A stretch of 64,000 nucleotides of DNA from NCBI RefSeq assembly GCF_003710935.1, contig NZ_RHHS01000012.1, positions 120,588-184,587 of the forward strand, written 5' to 3'. Origin of the DNA: Brevibacillus gelatini. GTDB lineage: Bacteria; Bacillota; Bacilli; Brevibacillales; Brevibacillaceae. Below the pieces are notes generated by a model. It was not told where the DNA came from, did no database searches, and saw only the letters and a program-made list of their open reading frames with translations. This document shows positions 8,787 to 17,070 of the stretch, piece by piece. Numbering within the stretch: the stretch's first letter is position 1; every line of letters begins with the position of its first letter. Both the position numbers and the translations under genes were made by a program.

Positions 8787-10019
8787 TTATTTTACTTCTT
8801 TCAGACTGAAATTGTCCAGATAGGTCATTTTGCGAGGCGCGTCTTTTGTTGCGTCCTCCTGCATGTACAGGCCGAGCCCGGTTCCTACCTGCTTGACCTG
8901 TTGTTGTCCAAACAAATACTGGTCGTTGACGTAGATGGAAACGGTGTTGCCTTTGACAGCAACTTTCAGCTTGTTGCTTGCTTTCAGCTTGTAGGAGCCG
9001 GATGCAATCACTTCGATGTCGTCCTTTTCGGCATCGGTGACTTTGCCGAGAACGACGCGGTCTTTTTGCACGAATACGACATGAGCTTGCCCGTCCTTGC
9101 CGTTGAAGTACAGACCCGCGAGTCCGTTAGTACCGGAGACGTTGACATCGACGCTCAACTCGTAATTTTCCGGTTTGGCCTTCTCATTCCAGATGAGCGG
9201 CAGGAAGTAATGATCGACATCATCGTCGTTGGAAACGGCCGTTACTTGCTTGTTGATGACGCCCCAGCTGCCGGTTGCCTTTTTCGTATCCCAGTTTTTC
9301 AGGTCAGCGGAGGAAAAGGCGTCGCTGATACTGATTGGCTCTGGCTTTGGCGGTTCCGGATTCGGGAAAACGACTTTCGTTTCGTCATCTTTGCGTTCCA
9401 GAATGGCGCGGTACAGCAAGGAAGCTGCTTCCGCACGAGTGATAGGGTCTTGCGGACGGAAATAGCTGTTGTAGCCTTTCATCAGGTCCGTTTGCAGCGC
9501 GATGGCGATGTACGGACGCAGAGCTGGCGAGGTTTCGCTCTGGTCGCGGAACTTTTTCAGCTGATCCAGATCGGCTTTGTATTTTTTGTCGTAGCCAAGC
9601 AGGCGAACGAGCGCTACCGCAATATCTTCCCGAACTGCCGGCTGATCCGGTTTGTACGTGTAGGTCGAGCCGGACTTGTAGCCAGTCAGGTACGGCTTGG
9701 CGTATTCGACGTAATAAAATGCCCAGTGGGAACGCGGGACGTCTTTAAACGTCTGGGTGACGGAGCTTTTCTTGATGTCCACATCAGCTGCCGCAATCAT
9801 GATTTTGGCAAACTCTGCCCGGGTCACTTGGTTGTTCGGACGGAACGTGCGGTTGTCGTATCCTTTGATGATCCCTTTTTCGGCCATCTCCATGATTTCC
9901 TTGTACGCCCAGTGACTACGCGGAACGTCTGAGAACGACGGAGTCGAAGCGGCACTGACGAAAGGGATTGCCGTCAAAAACATCAACACCGACAAAAGTA
10001 AGGCGAATGCTCGTTTCAT
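8787..10019 (-). CDS. SLH-domain surface protein with a C-terminal sandwich domain
   Basis: A secreted protein of 410 residues. A signal peptide (MKRAFALLLSVLMFL, then an AASTPS cleavage region) precedes three S-layer homology domains at about residues 25-205, with repeated FxDVPRSHWA and FRPNNQVTRAEFA motifs. SLH domains anchor proteins to pyruvylated secondary wall polymer. The last 180 residues (from SISDAFSS) look like a beta-sandwich carbohydrate-binding or DUF1080-like module, ending YLDNFSLKEV. The ATG at 10019 follows GAGGAGGT. No enzymatic motif is recognised. Confidence 0.87.
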   Translation of the reverse strand: MKRAFALLLSVLMFLTAIPFVSAASTPSFSDVPRSHWAYKEIMEMAEKGIIKGYDNRTFRPNNQVTRAEFAKIMIAAADVDIKKSSVTQTFKDVPRSHWAFYYVEYAKPYLTGYKSGSTYTYKPDQPAVREDIAVALVRLLGYDKKYKADLDQLKKFRDQSETSPALRPYIAIALQTDLMKGYNSYFRPQDPITRAEAASLLYRAILERKDDETKVVFPNPEPPKPEPISISDAFSSADLKNWDTKKATGSWGVINKQVTAVSNDDDVDHYFLPLIWNEKAKPENYELSVDVNVSGTNGLAGLYFNGKDGQAHVVFVQKDRVVLGKVTDAEKDDIEVIASGSYKLKASNKLKVAVKGNTVSIYVNDQYLFGQQQVKQVGTGLGLYMQEDATKDAPRKMTYLDNFSLKEVK

Positions 10020-10284
10020 GCTGACCTCCTCAATATGGCTCGTGGTTTTCGGTAGCTGCCTTTTACGACGACGTCTGGGTCTGGAAAGTTGCACAGGATG
10101 AAGGGAAAACGGTCAAAATGGGTAAAAAGACGGAGGTTGTCTGAAAAAACAGCGGGAGCATTTGCGTGGAACTGGGGCAAAGAACAGGGAGAGCGCAGGC
10201 AAAAGAAGTGAGGGGGCATCATGCGCAAGGCCATTTCGTACATATTTTGCCTCATTATGCATTAGCTTTTGTATCCTTCCAAAT

Positions 10285-10292
10285 GCTATAAT
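10285..10292 (+). promoter_or_regulatory. Extended -10 promoter of miaB; content of the 10020-10344 intergenic region
   Basis: TGCTATAAT is a perfect extended -10 element 53 bases before the miaB start, with no clear -35. The rest of the 325-base gap between the divergent SLH and miaB genes holds the SLH ribosome site and a weak minus-strand -35 (TTGACC) without a good -10. No small gene is seen. Confidence 0.6.
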
Positions 10293-10344
10293 TCTTTATT
10301 GGTGACTCATTTTTAAAGAAATTATTAGCTGAGGTGATAGATTG

Positions 10345-11856
10345 ATGAAGGAATCGAAAGTGGCGACTCCGGACTTAAAATCCGCCAAGTCTCCGAAAAC
10401 AACGGCGGACTATGCGAAATACTTTCAGCCGCCGTCCTTGAAGGATGCGAAAAAGCGGGGAAAAGAAGAAGTCAAGGTGCACTACGATTTTGCCATTCCC
10501 GAGGACATGCGCGAGATCGGTAAAGGAAAGCGTTATTACGTCCGCACGTACGGCTGCCAGATGAACGAACACGACTCCGAGACGATCTCCGGCATTTTGC
10601 AGCAAATGGGTTACGCTGCGGCAGATGAGATCGAGGATGCCGATGTCATTTTGTTCAACACCTGTGCCATCCGTGAAAATGCGGAGGACAAAGTTTTTGG
10701 CGAACTCGGCAACATGAAGCGGTTGAAAAACAACAACCCCAACCTGATTCTCGGCGTCTGCGGCTGTATGTCGCAGGAAGAGAAGGTTGTCAACAAAATC
10801 CTGAAAAGCTATCAGCATGTCGACCTGATTTTTGGTACGCACAACATTCACCGCCTGCCTCAGCTGATGCGCGATGCGATGTTCAGCAAGGAGATGGTGA
10901 TCGAGGTCTGGTCCAAGGAAGGCGACATCGTCGAGAACATGCCGAAGCTGCGGGAAGGCAACACGAAGGCATGGGTCAATATCATGTACGGCTGTGACAA
11001 GTTCTGCACGTATTGCATCGTGCCGTATACACGGGGAAAAGAGCGCAGCCGCCGTCCGGAAGACGTCATCGCCGAGGTGCGCGATCTCGCACGCCAAGGC
11101 TTCAAGGAAATCATGCTGCTCGGGCAAAACGTCAACGCGTACGGAAAAGACTTTGCGGATATCAAGTACGGATTTGGCGATCTTCTGGACGAGATTCGCA
11201 AAATCGACATTCCGCGCATCCGCTTTACGACGAGCCACCCACGCGACTTCGACGATCATCTGATTGAAGTGCTGGCAAAAGGCGGCAATCTGGTGGAGCA
11301 AATCCATCTGCCTGTTCAGTCCGGTTCGTCGGAAATCTTGAAGCGCATGGCCCGCAAATACACACGGGAGCACTACCTGGAGCTGGTGCGCAAAATCAAG
11401 GCAGCGATTCCACATGTATCCCTTTCTACAGATATTATTGTAGGCTTCCCAGGCGAAACCGACGAGCAGTTTGAAGAGACGATTTCCCTTGTCGAAGAAG
11501 TGCGCTACGACTTCGCCTATACGTTCATTTATTCACCGCGGGAAGGCACACCGGCTGCCGGCATGGAAGACAACGTGCCGATGGAAGTGAAAAAAGCACG
11601 CCTCTACCGCCTGAATGAAGTGCTCGCCCGCATCGGTCTGGAGCAAAACAAAAAGCTGGAGGGTCAGGTGCTGGAAGTGCTCGTTGAGGGCGAATCGAAA
11701 AACAACCCGGATGTCCTCGCAGGACGTACACGGACGAACAAGCTCGTTCACTTTACCGCAGACAAGTCGCTGATTGGCGAGTATGCGCACGTCAAAATTA
11801 CAGAAGCCAAAACGTGGACGCTTCACGGCGAACTCGTTACCAAAGTCGAGGTGTAA
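10345..11856 (+). CDS. miaB: tRNA-2-methylthio-N6-dimethylallyladenosine synthase
   Basis: This radical SAM methylthiotransferase converts i6A37 to ms2i6A37 in tRNAs reading UNN codons. The N-terminal domain carries three cluster cysteines in YGCQMN, NTCAIR and VCGCM. The radical SAM triad CxxxCxxC lies in [10 protein letters not shown], followed by [10 protein letters not shown], and a C-terminal TRAM domain ([11 protein letters not shown]) ends the protein. A TTG sits directly before the ATG. ATG 10345 is preferred, 7 bases after GAGGTGA. It is followed after 3 bases by ricA. MiaA, which makes its substrate, is encoded at 20.2 kb. Confidence 0.96.
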   Translation: MKESKVATPDLKSAKSPKTTADYAKYFQPPSLKDAKKRGKEEVKVHYDFAIPEDMREIGKGKRYYVRTYGCQMNEHDSETISGILQQMGYAAADEIEDADVILFNTCAIRENAEDKVFGELGNMKRLKNNNPNLILGVCGCMSQEEKVVNKILKSYQHVDLIFGTHNIHRLPQLMRDAMFSKEMVIEVWSKEGDIVENMPKLREGNTKAWVNIMYGCDKFCTYCIVPYTRGKERSRRPEDVIAEVRDLARQGFKEIMLLGQNVNAYGKDFADIKYGFGDLLDEIRKIDIPRIRFTTSHPRDFDDHLIEVLAKGGNLVEQIHLPVQSGSSEILKRMARKYTREHYLELVRKIKAAIPHVSLSTDIIVGFPGETDEQFEETISLVEEVRYDFAYTFIYSPREGTPAAGMEDNVPMEVKKARLYRLNEVLARIGLEQNKKLEGQVLEVLVEGESKNNPDVLAGRTRTNKLVHFTADKSLIGEYAHVKITEAKTWTLHGELVTKVEV

Positions 11857-11859
11857 GAG

Positions 11860-12303
11860 ATGGAACAGACAAACCTGTACACACAAAAAGAGATTCTGGA
11901 CAAAGCGCGCGAGCTGGCTGCGATGATTTCGCGCACGAAAGAGGTCGACTTTTTCAAACGCGCTGAACATCAAATCAAGCATAATGAACGCGTCCAAGAC
12001 TTGATTGACAAATTGAAGCAAAAGCAAAAGCAGATGGTCATGTTTGAATCCATCAATAAGCCGGAACTGGTGAAAAAAGTGGAAGAGGAGTACAACCAGC
12101 TGCACGAGGAACTGGATTCGATTCCAATCGTAACCGAGTTCAAGCAGTCCCAGGTGGACGTGAACGATCTTTTGCAATTGGTGACAAATGTTATCACGAA
12201 CACCGTCTCCGAGCGTATTATTTTGGATACGGGCGGAAATCCGCTGACAGGCGAAACCGGCGGCGGTCCGGAAAAGAAACATGGCGGCGGCTGCTGCTCG
12301 TAA
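11860..12303 (+). CDS. ricA: RicA (YmcA), YlbF-family subunit of the Ric/Y complex
   Basis: RicA works with RicF and RicT. In B. subtilis this complex binds 4Fe-4S clusters, promotes RNase Y-dependent mRNA maturation, and is needed for sporulation, competence and biofilm formation. The 147-residue helical protein ends in the cysteine motif GGGCCS, expected for a cluster ligand in RicA. It starts 3 bases after miaB, the same pairing as ymcB-ymcA in B. subtilis, so the two are cotranscribed and miaB provides the promoter. Confidence 0.88.
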   Translation: MEQTNLYTQKEILDKARELAAMISRTKEVDFFKRAEHQIKHNERVQDLIDKLKQKQKQMVMFESINKPELVKKVEEEYNQLHEELDSIPIVTEFKQSQVDVNDLLQLVTNVITNTVSERIILDTGGNPLTGETGGGPEKKHGGGCCS

Positions 12304-12440
12304 GGAAGTCGGCTGAAGCGATCGAAACGGACACGCTGTAGCTTTTCAAACAAGATACCCAATTTCAGGTGGGTGTTTGCACCCTAGCCGAATGCCCTGC
12401 ATACAAATGTACAGAAACGTTGTATGGAGGAGGTAACGAA

Positions 12441-13001
12441 ATGTCGGGTACAGACAAAGAACTACAGTGCCGGGAACTCATCGCGAAAGCTGTCTGCGGC
12501 AAAGGTCATAAATTTTCTACCAGCACCCACACCATCATACCGTCGCAAACTCCTTCGACGATCCTGGGATGCTGGATTATAAACACGAACTTCCAGGCAG
12601 AGAAAGTCGGAGACGCGGTTGAAGTATCTGGTACGTATGATGTCAACCTGTGGTTCTCGTTTGCAAATAACACGCAAACCGAAGTCAAGCGGGAAACTGT
12701 CAAGTTCTCCGTACTCGTTCCGCTTACGTTCTTCGACAAAAACTGCAGAGGCGATCTGGAAATTGTCGCTCGCGCCGTGGAGCAGCCGAAGTGCGTAAAA
12801 GCCGAGTTGAGTGCTGGAGGCACCATCACAGTCAAGGTTGAAAGCGAATTTGCTGTCGAAATCATCGGAGAAACCAAAGTCTGCGTAGTCGTCTGCAACA
12901 ATTGCGATGACAAAGACTTCCACATGATCGGGGACTATGAAGAAAACAGTGACGAGTTCGACGACTTTGATTCAGCCAGCATGCTCGACGAGCTTGACTA
13001 A
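12441..13001 (+). CDS. cotE: Outer spore coat morphogenetic protein CotE
   Basis: CotE assembles around the forespore and recruits outer coat proteins. The 186-residue protein has the conserved CRELIAKAVCGKG start, the STILGCWIINT segment and the strongly acidic C terminus typical of CotE. ATG 12441 has the excellent ribosome site GGAGGAGGT; the frame is open upstream but without such a site. A CATACAAAT element at 12400-12408 resembles sigma-E/sigma-K -10 sequences, consistent with mother-cell expression, but no convincing -35 was found. A terminator overlaps the stop codon. Confidence 0.93.
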   Translation: MSGTDKELQCRELIAKAVCGKGHKFSTSTHTIIPSQTPSTILGCWIINTNFQAEKVGDAVEVSGTYDVNLWFSFANNTQTEVKRETVKFSVLVPLTFFDKNCRGDLEIVARAVEQPKCVKAELSAGGTITVKVESEFAVEIIGETKVCVVVCNNCDDKDFHMIGDYEENSDEFDDFDSASMLDELD

Positions 13002-13030
13002 GAGGAGAGATTGATCTCCTCTTTTTTTCT
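13001..13030 (+). terminator. cotE terminator
   Basis: AGAGGAGA/TCTCCTCT with a 6-base loop is followed by seven T and begins at the last base of the cotE stop codon. Confidence 0.9.
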
Positions 13031-13126
13031 TTTTTTAGCGGAGAAAAAGGCAGACGCCTTCGCTCTCACTCTTCCCTGGGCGCTAACATAAGATAAGGAA
13101 GAATACAGCATGGGAGTGTGGAGAGC

Positions 13127-14395
13127 ATGATACGAGAAGGTTTGCAGGAGAGCGCCGTATCGCAGGCCATGACAGCCAACGCCAAAGAAGCGGTCGCGTT
13201 TTTGCACCGCCCCCAGGTCGGACGCTGGTTGCTGAAGCTGAGCGGGCTGCCTGTGGCTGCGGGACGTACTGCGCCTCCCGGATGGCGAACCTACAAGCTT
13301 TGTCTCTATCAGGACCTGGTGCTGGACGTGGTGCGGAGCACGGAGCAGCCGCAATGGCTATTGCATCGTCTGGGGGAGCCTGACTACGAGCCGATTCCGT
13401 TTCCGTCCCCCGATCCAGAGGTCCAGATGGTCAAAGCGCTTGCTGTCCGCAGCTTGTATGCTGTAGGAGTGGAAGCAGGGCAAGTCACGATTATCGCGGC
13501 GTCTGTTCACCGGGCAAAGGTCGTTTCCGTAGAGCCGGATTGGCCGGCAGAGAAGGCAGATCACTACATGCAGCGGGCGCGCGACTGGTGGCAGGAGCGC
13601 ATGTGCAAGCTGCCGCAGGAGCTGAACAAGCTGGGCGCCGACCCGGAGTTTTCGCTGCGCCGGGCAACGGGGGAAATGGCGCTCGCCTCTGATTTTTTGA
13701 AAATGAACGGAACGGTCGGCTGCGATACGACACGCTACCGGGAAGACCTGGCGCTGCATCAGCATCCGGTAGCCGAGCTTCGCCCTGCTCCGTCGGAAGA
13801 CCCCGATGAGCTGTTTCTTCATATTTATGAAGCATTGAATTTCGCCATGAAAAAAATCGCCAACAAAGAGATCGAGTGGCTGGCGGGCGGGATGCCGTTT
13901 CCCGGCTATCCGATTGGCGGGCACATTCATTTTGGCGGCGTATCGCCTACTTTTGCCTTGCGGCGGAAGCTGGATGCCTATCTCGCGCTGCCGCTTGTGC
14001 TGGTCGAAGACGTCGGCTGCGTGCTGCGCCGACAGCGCTACGGCTTTTTGGGAGACGTGCGGGAAAAGGCGTACGGCTTCGAGTATCGGACATTGCCCAG
14101 TTGGCTTGTGCATCCGGTCGTGGCGCGGGGCGTATTGCACCTGGCCAGACTGGTCATCACGAGCCATTCCCAACTGAAAGCAACTCCGCATTTGCAGCCG
14201 GCGCTGGTCAAGGCGTACTACCGCGGGGACAAGGAGACGCTGGAGCCGTACGTCAGACAGGTGCGTGACGAGCTGCGGGAGCTGCCGGGCTATTCGCTTT
14301 CGCGGGTTCATCTGGAGGCGTATTTTTCTTTTCTGTTGCGCGGGGAAGTGTGGCTCTGCGATCTCGATCTGAAGCGTGCGTGGAACCTGCGTTGA
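13127..14395 (+). CDS. Putative phiEco32-type amidoligase (COOH-NH2 ligase)
   Basis: A 422-residue protein whose core resembles the carboxylate-amine ligase family described from phage phiEco32, distantly related to glutamine synthetase folds. Visible motifs are GADPEFSLR near residue 169, AELRPAPSEDP near 217 and GGHIHFGG near 265. In this fold the acidic, Arg and His residues bind metal and ATP. The N-terminal 150 residues are not recognised. Substrate and product are unknown; peptide-bond formation on a protein or small molecule is inferred from family. ATG 13127 is used because GGGAG lies 10 bases upstream; a GTG at 13118 is too close to it. It sits between cotE and mutS, where B. subtilis has no gene. 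Confidence 0.72.
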   Translation: MIREGLQESAVSQAMTANAKEAVAFLHRPQVGRWLLKLSGLPVAAGRTAPPGWRTYKLCLYQDLVLDVVRSTEQPQWLLHRLGEPDYEPIPFPSPDPEVQMVKALAVRSLYAVGVEAGQVTIIAASVHRAKVVSVEPDWPAEKADHYMQRARDWWQERMCKLPQELNKLGADPEFSLRRATGEMALASDFLKMNGTVGCDTTRYREDLALHQHPVAELRPAPSEDPDELFLHIYEALNFAMKKIANKEIEWLAGGMPFPGYPIGGHIHFGGVSPTFALRRKLDAYLALPLVLVEDVGCVLRRQRYGFLGDVREKAYGFEYRTLPSWLVHPVVARGVLHLARLVITSHSQLKATPHLQPALVKAYYRGDKETLEPYVRQVRDELRELPGYSLSRVHLEAYFSFLLRGEVWLCDLDLKRAWNLR

Positions 14396-14416
14396 TTTTT
14401 TCATCTGTATCGAACA

Positions 14417-14445
14417 TCAACATCGTGGCGCGATCATGGTATAAT
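14417..14445 (+). promoter_or_regulatory. Sigma-A promoter of mutS-mutL
   Basis: TCAACA, a 17-base spacer and TATAAT, with a TGG extended -10, end 33 bases before the mutS start. Confidence 0.75.
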
Positions 14446-14478
14446 AGCGTCGAGATTGGAAGGCTAGGAGAAGAAAAA

Positions 14479-17052
14479 ATGGCGCAATATACCCCGATGA
14501 TTCAGCAGTATCTGGCTATCAAAAAAGAGTATCCGGATACTTTCTTATTTTTTCGCTTAGGCGACTTTTACGAACTGTTTTTTGAAGATGCCATCCTCGC
14601 GTCCCGCGAGCTGGAGATTACGCTCACAGGGCGCGACGGTGGCGGGGATGAACGCATCCCGATGTGCGGTGTCCCGCACCATTCGGCAGATGGCTACATT
14701 GCCGAGCTGTTGAAAAAAGGACACAAAGTGGCCGTATGCGAGCAGGTGGAAGACCCGAAAGCGGCAAAAGGGGTCGTTCGCCGCGAAGTGACCCGCGTCA
14801 TTACGCCCGGCACGATGATGGAGGGCAAATGGCTCACGGACAAGGAAAACAACTACATGGCTGCGCTGGCCGTGCTGGATGGTCGCACAGGGATCGCAGC
14901 CTGCGATATGAGTACAGGGGAAATGTACGTCACCTCCTTGCCCGGTCAGACGGAGACCGCGCTGGATGAGGCTCTGCAATACCGACCGAAAGAACTGGTG
15001 TTCTTCGGATTTGATGAGCTGCCGAAGACGTCTTTGCCGTCTACCGTTGTGGAAAGTCGGCAACTGGATGCGCATGCAGTGGACAGCCAGTACCCGGAAG
15101 CGGGAAAAGAGCTGGACGTCGCCATGCGCGCAGCGGTCAATGCGCTGCTCTACTACATCGGTACGACGCAAAAGCGCAGTCTGGCACACATGCGGCTTTT
15201 GAAACGTTACGACAGCAAACAGTATTTGCAAATGGACGGCTTTTCCAGACGCAATCTGGAGCTGACGGAAACGATTCGCGACAAAACAAAAAAAGGCTCC
15301 TTGCTGTGGCTGTTGGATCGGACACAAACGGCCATGGGCGGGCGACTTTTGCGCAGGTGGATTGAGCGGCCGCTGCTTGGACGCGCGGAGCTGGACGCCC
15401 GTCTGGACGCAGTCGAAGCGCTCAAAGGCGACTTGCTGCTGCGCTCCGACCTGCGGACATGCCTGGACAATGTGTACGATCTGGAGCGGCTGGCAGGACG
15501 CATCTCCTACGGAAACGCCAATGCCCGCGACTTGATTCAACTGCGCCTGTCGCTGGAAGCGGTGCCGGAATTGAAAAGGCAGCTTGGCCAAACCAATGCC
15601 CCGGTGCTTAAGGAGCTGGCAGAAGGCATGGATGAATGTGCGGATCTGGTGAGCTTTTTACAGGCGGCGCTCGTCGATGACCCGCCGATTTCCGTGCGCG
15701 AAGGCGGCATGATTCGCACCGGGTATGATGAGTACCTGGACAAGCTGCATTCGGCGAGCCGTGACGGGAAAACCTGGATTGCCCAACTGGAGCAAAGCGA
15801 GCGGGAAGCGACGGGCATTCGCTCGCTGAAAGTCGGCTTCAACAAGGTGTTTGGCTATTACATCGAGGTGTCCAAGGCCAACATTGCCAACGTGCCTGCG
15901 GGACGCTACGAGCGCAAGCAAACACTCGCCAATGCCGAGCGCTACATTACGCCTGAGTTGAAGGAACGCGAGGCGCTCATCCTCGAAGCCGAAGAAAAAA
16001 TGATCGAGCTGGAGTACCAGTTGTTTACGGCTGTGCGCAGCGAGATCGCCGGACACATTCCGAGACTGCAAAGCCTTGCCGAGCGAATCGCTTCCGTAGA
16101 CGTGCTCCAGGCGTTTGCTACGGTCAGTGACGAGCGCGGCTTTGTGCGTCCACAGTTTACGGACAACGGGGAATACATCATCGTCGACGGCCGTCACCCT
16201 GTCGTGGAAGCCGTGCTCGAGCGGGAGAAGTATGTCGCCAATGACGTGCGGATGAACCAGGAAGATCGTCAGGTTCTGCTCATTACCGGACCGAACATGG
16301 CGGGGAAAAGTACCTACATGCGGCAGATCGCGCTGATTACCGTCATGGCGCAAATCGGCTGCTTCGTGCCTGCAAAAGAAGCGAAGCTGTCGATTGTCGA
16401 CCAGATTTTCACGCGAATTGGCGCTGCCGACGACCTCGTTGGCGGACACAGTACGTTCATGGTGGAAATGCTGGAAACGCGACACGCGCTGCAAAAGGCG
16501 ACCGCCAAAAGCCTGATTTTGCTCGACGAGATCGGGCGCGGGACGTCCACGTACGATGGAATGGCACTGGCGCAGGCCGTGATTGAGTACATTTGCCAGC
16601 GAATCGGAGCCAAGACACTGTTTTCCACGCACTATCACGAGCTGACAGGGCTTGCGGACACGATGAAGGGCGTCGTCAATGTGAACGCCCGCTGCGAGGA
16701 ACGGGACGGCAAGCTGTTGTTCCTGCACAAGATCGAGGAAGGCCGGGCGGATAAAAGCTACGGTATCCACGTGGCTGAATTGGCGGAAATGCCCGGCTGG
16801 GTCATCGAGCGCGCCCGCAGCATTTTGGAAGGTCTGGAAGCAGGCAGTTCCGCCACAGCCGAAATGCAAATGTCACTGGAAACGCTATGGTCGGCACCAG
16901 TTGCCGCCGTGCGCGAAGAACCTGTGCCGCAGTTGTCGGCGGAGGAAGAAGAGATTTTGCGCGACCTGCGTGAGCTGGATTTGAACGCGACGACGCCGAT
17001 GGAAGCCATGATGAAGCTGTTTGCGTGGAAGCAGCAGCTGAAAAAACGATAA
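14479..17052 (+). CDS. mutS: DNA mismatch repair protein MutS
   Basis: MutS recognises mismatches and small loops and recruits MutL. The 857-residue protein has the mismatch-reading FxE motif in GDFYELF near residue 40, Walker A GPNMAGKST near residue 604, Walker B LLDEIGRGTSTYDG, and the C-terminal helix-turn-helix region. ATG 14479 follows TAGGAGAAG; upstream in-frame extension has no ribosome site and would overlap the promoter. mutL follows after 18 bases, as an operon. Confidence 0.97.
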   Translation: MAQYTPMIQQYLAIKKEYPDTFLFFRLGDFYELFFEDAILASRELEITLTGRDGGGDERIPMCGVPHHSADGYIAELLKKGHKVAVCEQVEDPKAAKGVVRREVTRVITPGTMMEGKWLTDKENNYMAALAVLDGRTGIAACDMSTGEMYVTSLPGQTETALDEALQYRPKELVFFGFDELPKTSLPSTVVESRQLDAHAVDSQYPEAGKELDVAMRAAVNALLYYIGTTQKRSLAHMRLLKRYDSKQYLQMDGFSRRNLELTETIRDKTKKGSLLWLLDRTQTAMGGRLLRRWIERPLLGRAELDARLDAVEALKGDLLLRSDLRTCLDNVYDLERLAGRISYGNANARDLIQLRLSLEAVPELKRQLGQTNAPVLKELAEGMDECADLVSFLQAALVDDPPISVREGGMIRTGYDEYLDKLHSASRDGKTWIAQLEQSEREATGIRSLKVGFNKVFGYYIEVSKANIANVPAGRYERKQTLANAERYITPELKEREALILEAEEKMIELEYQLFTAVRSEIAGHIPRLQSLAERIASVDVLQAFATVSDERGFVRPQFTDNGEYIIVDGRHPVVEAVLEREKYVANDVRMNQEDRQVLLITGPNMAGKSTYMRQIALITVMAQIGCFVPAKEAKLSIVDQIFTRIGAADDLVGGHSTFMVEMLETRHALQKATAKSLILLDEIGRGTSTYDGMALAQAVIEYICQRIGAKTLFSTHYHELTGLADTMKGVVNVNARCEERDGKLLFLHKIEEGRADKSYGIHVAELAEMPGWVIERARSILEGLEAGSSATAEMQMSLETLWSAPVAAVREEPVPQLSAEEEEILRDLRELDLNATTPMEAMMKLFAWKQQLKKR

Positions 17053-17070
17053 GGCAGAGGGGAGGAGCTC

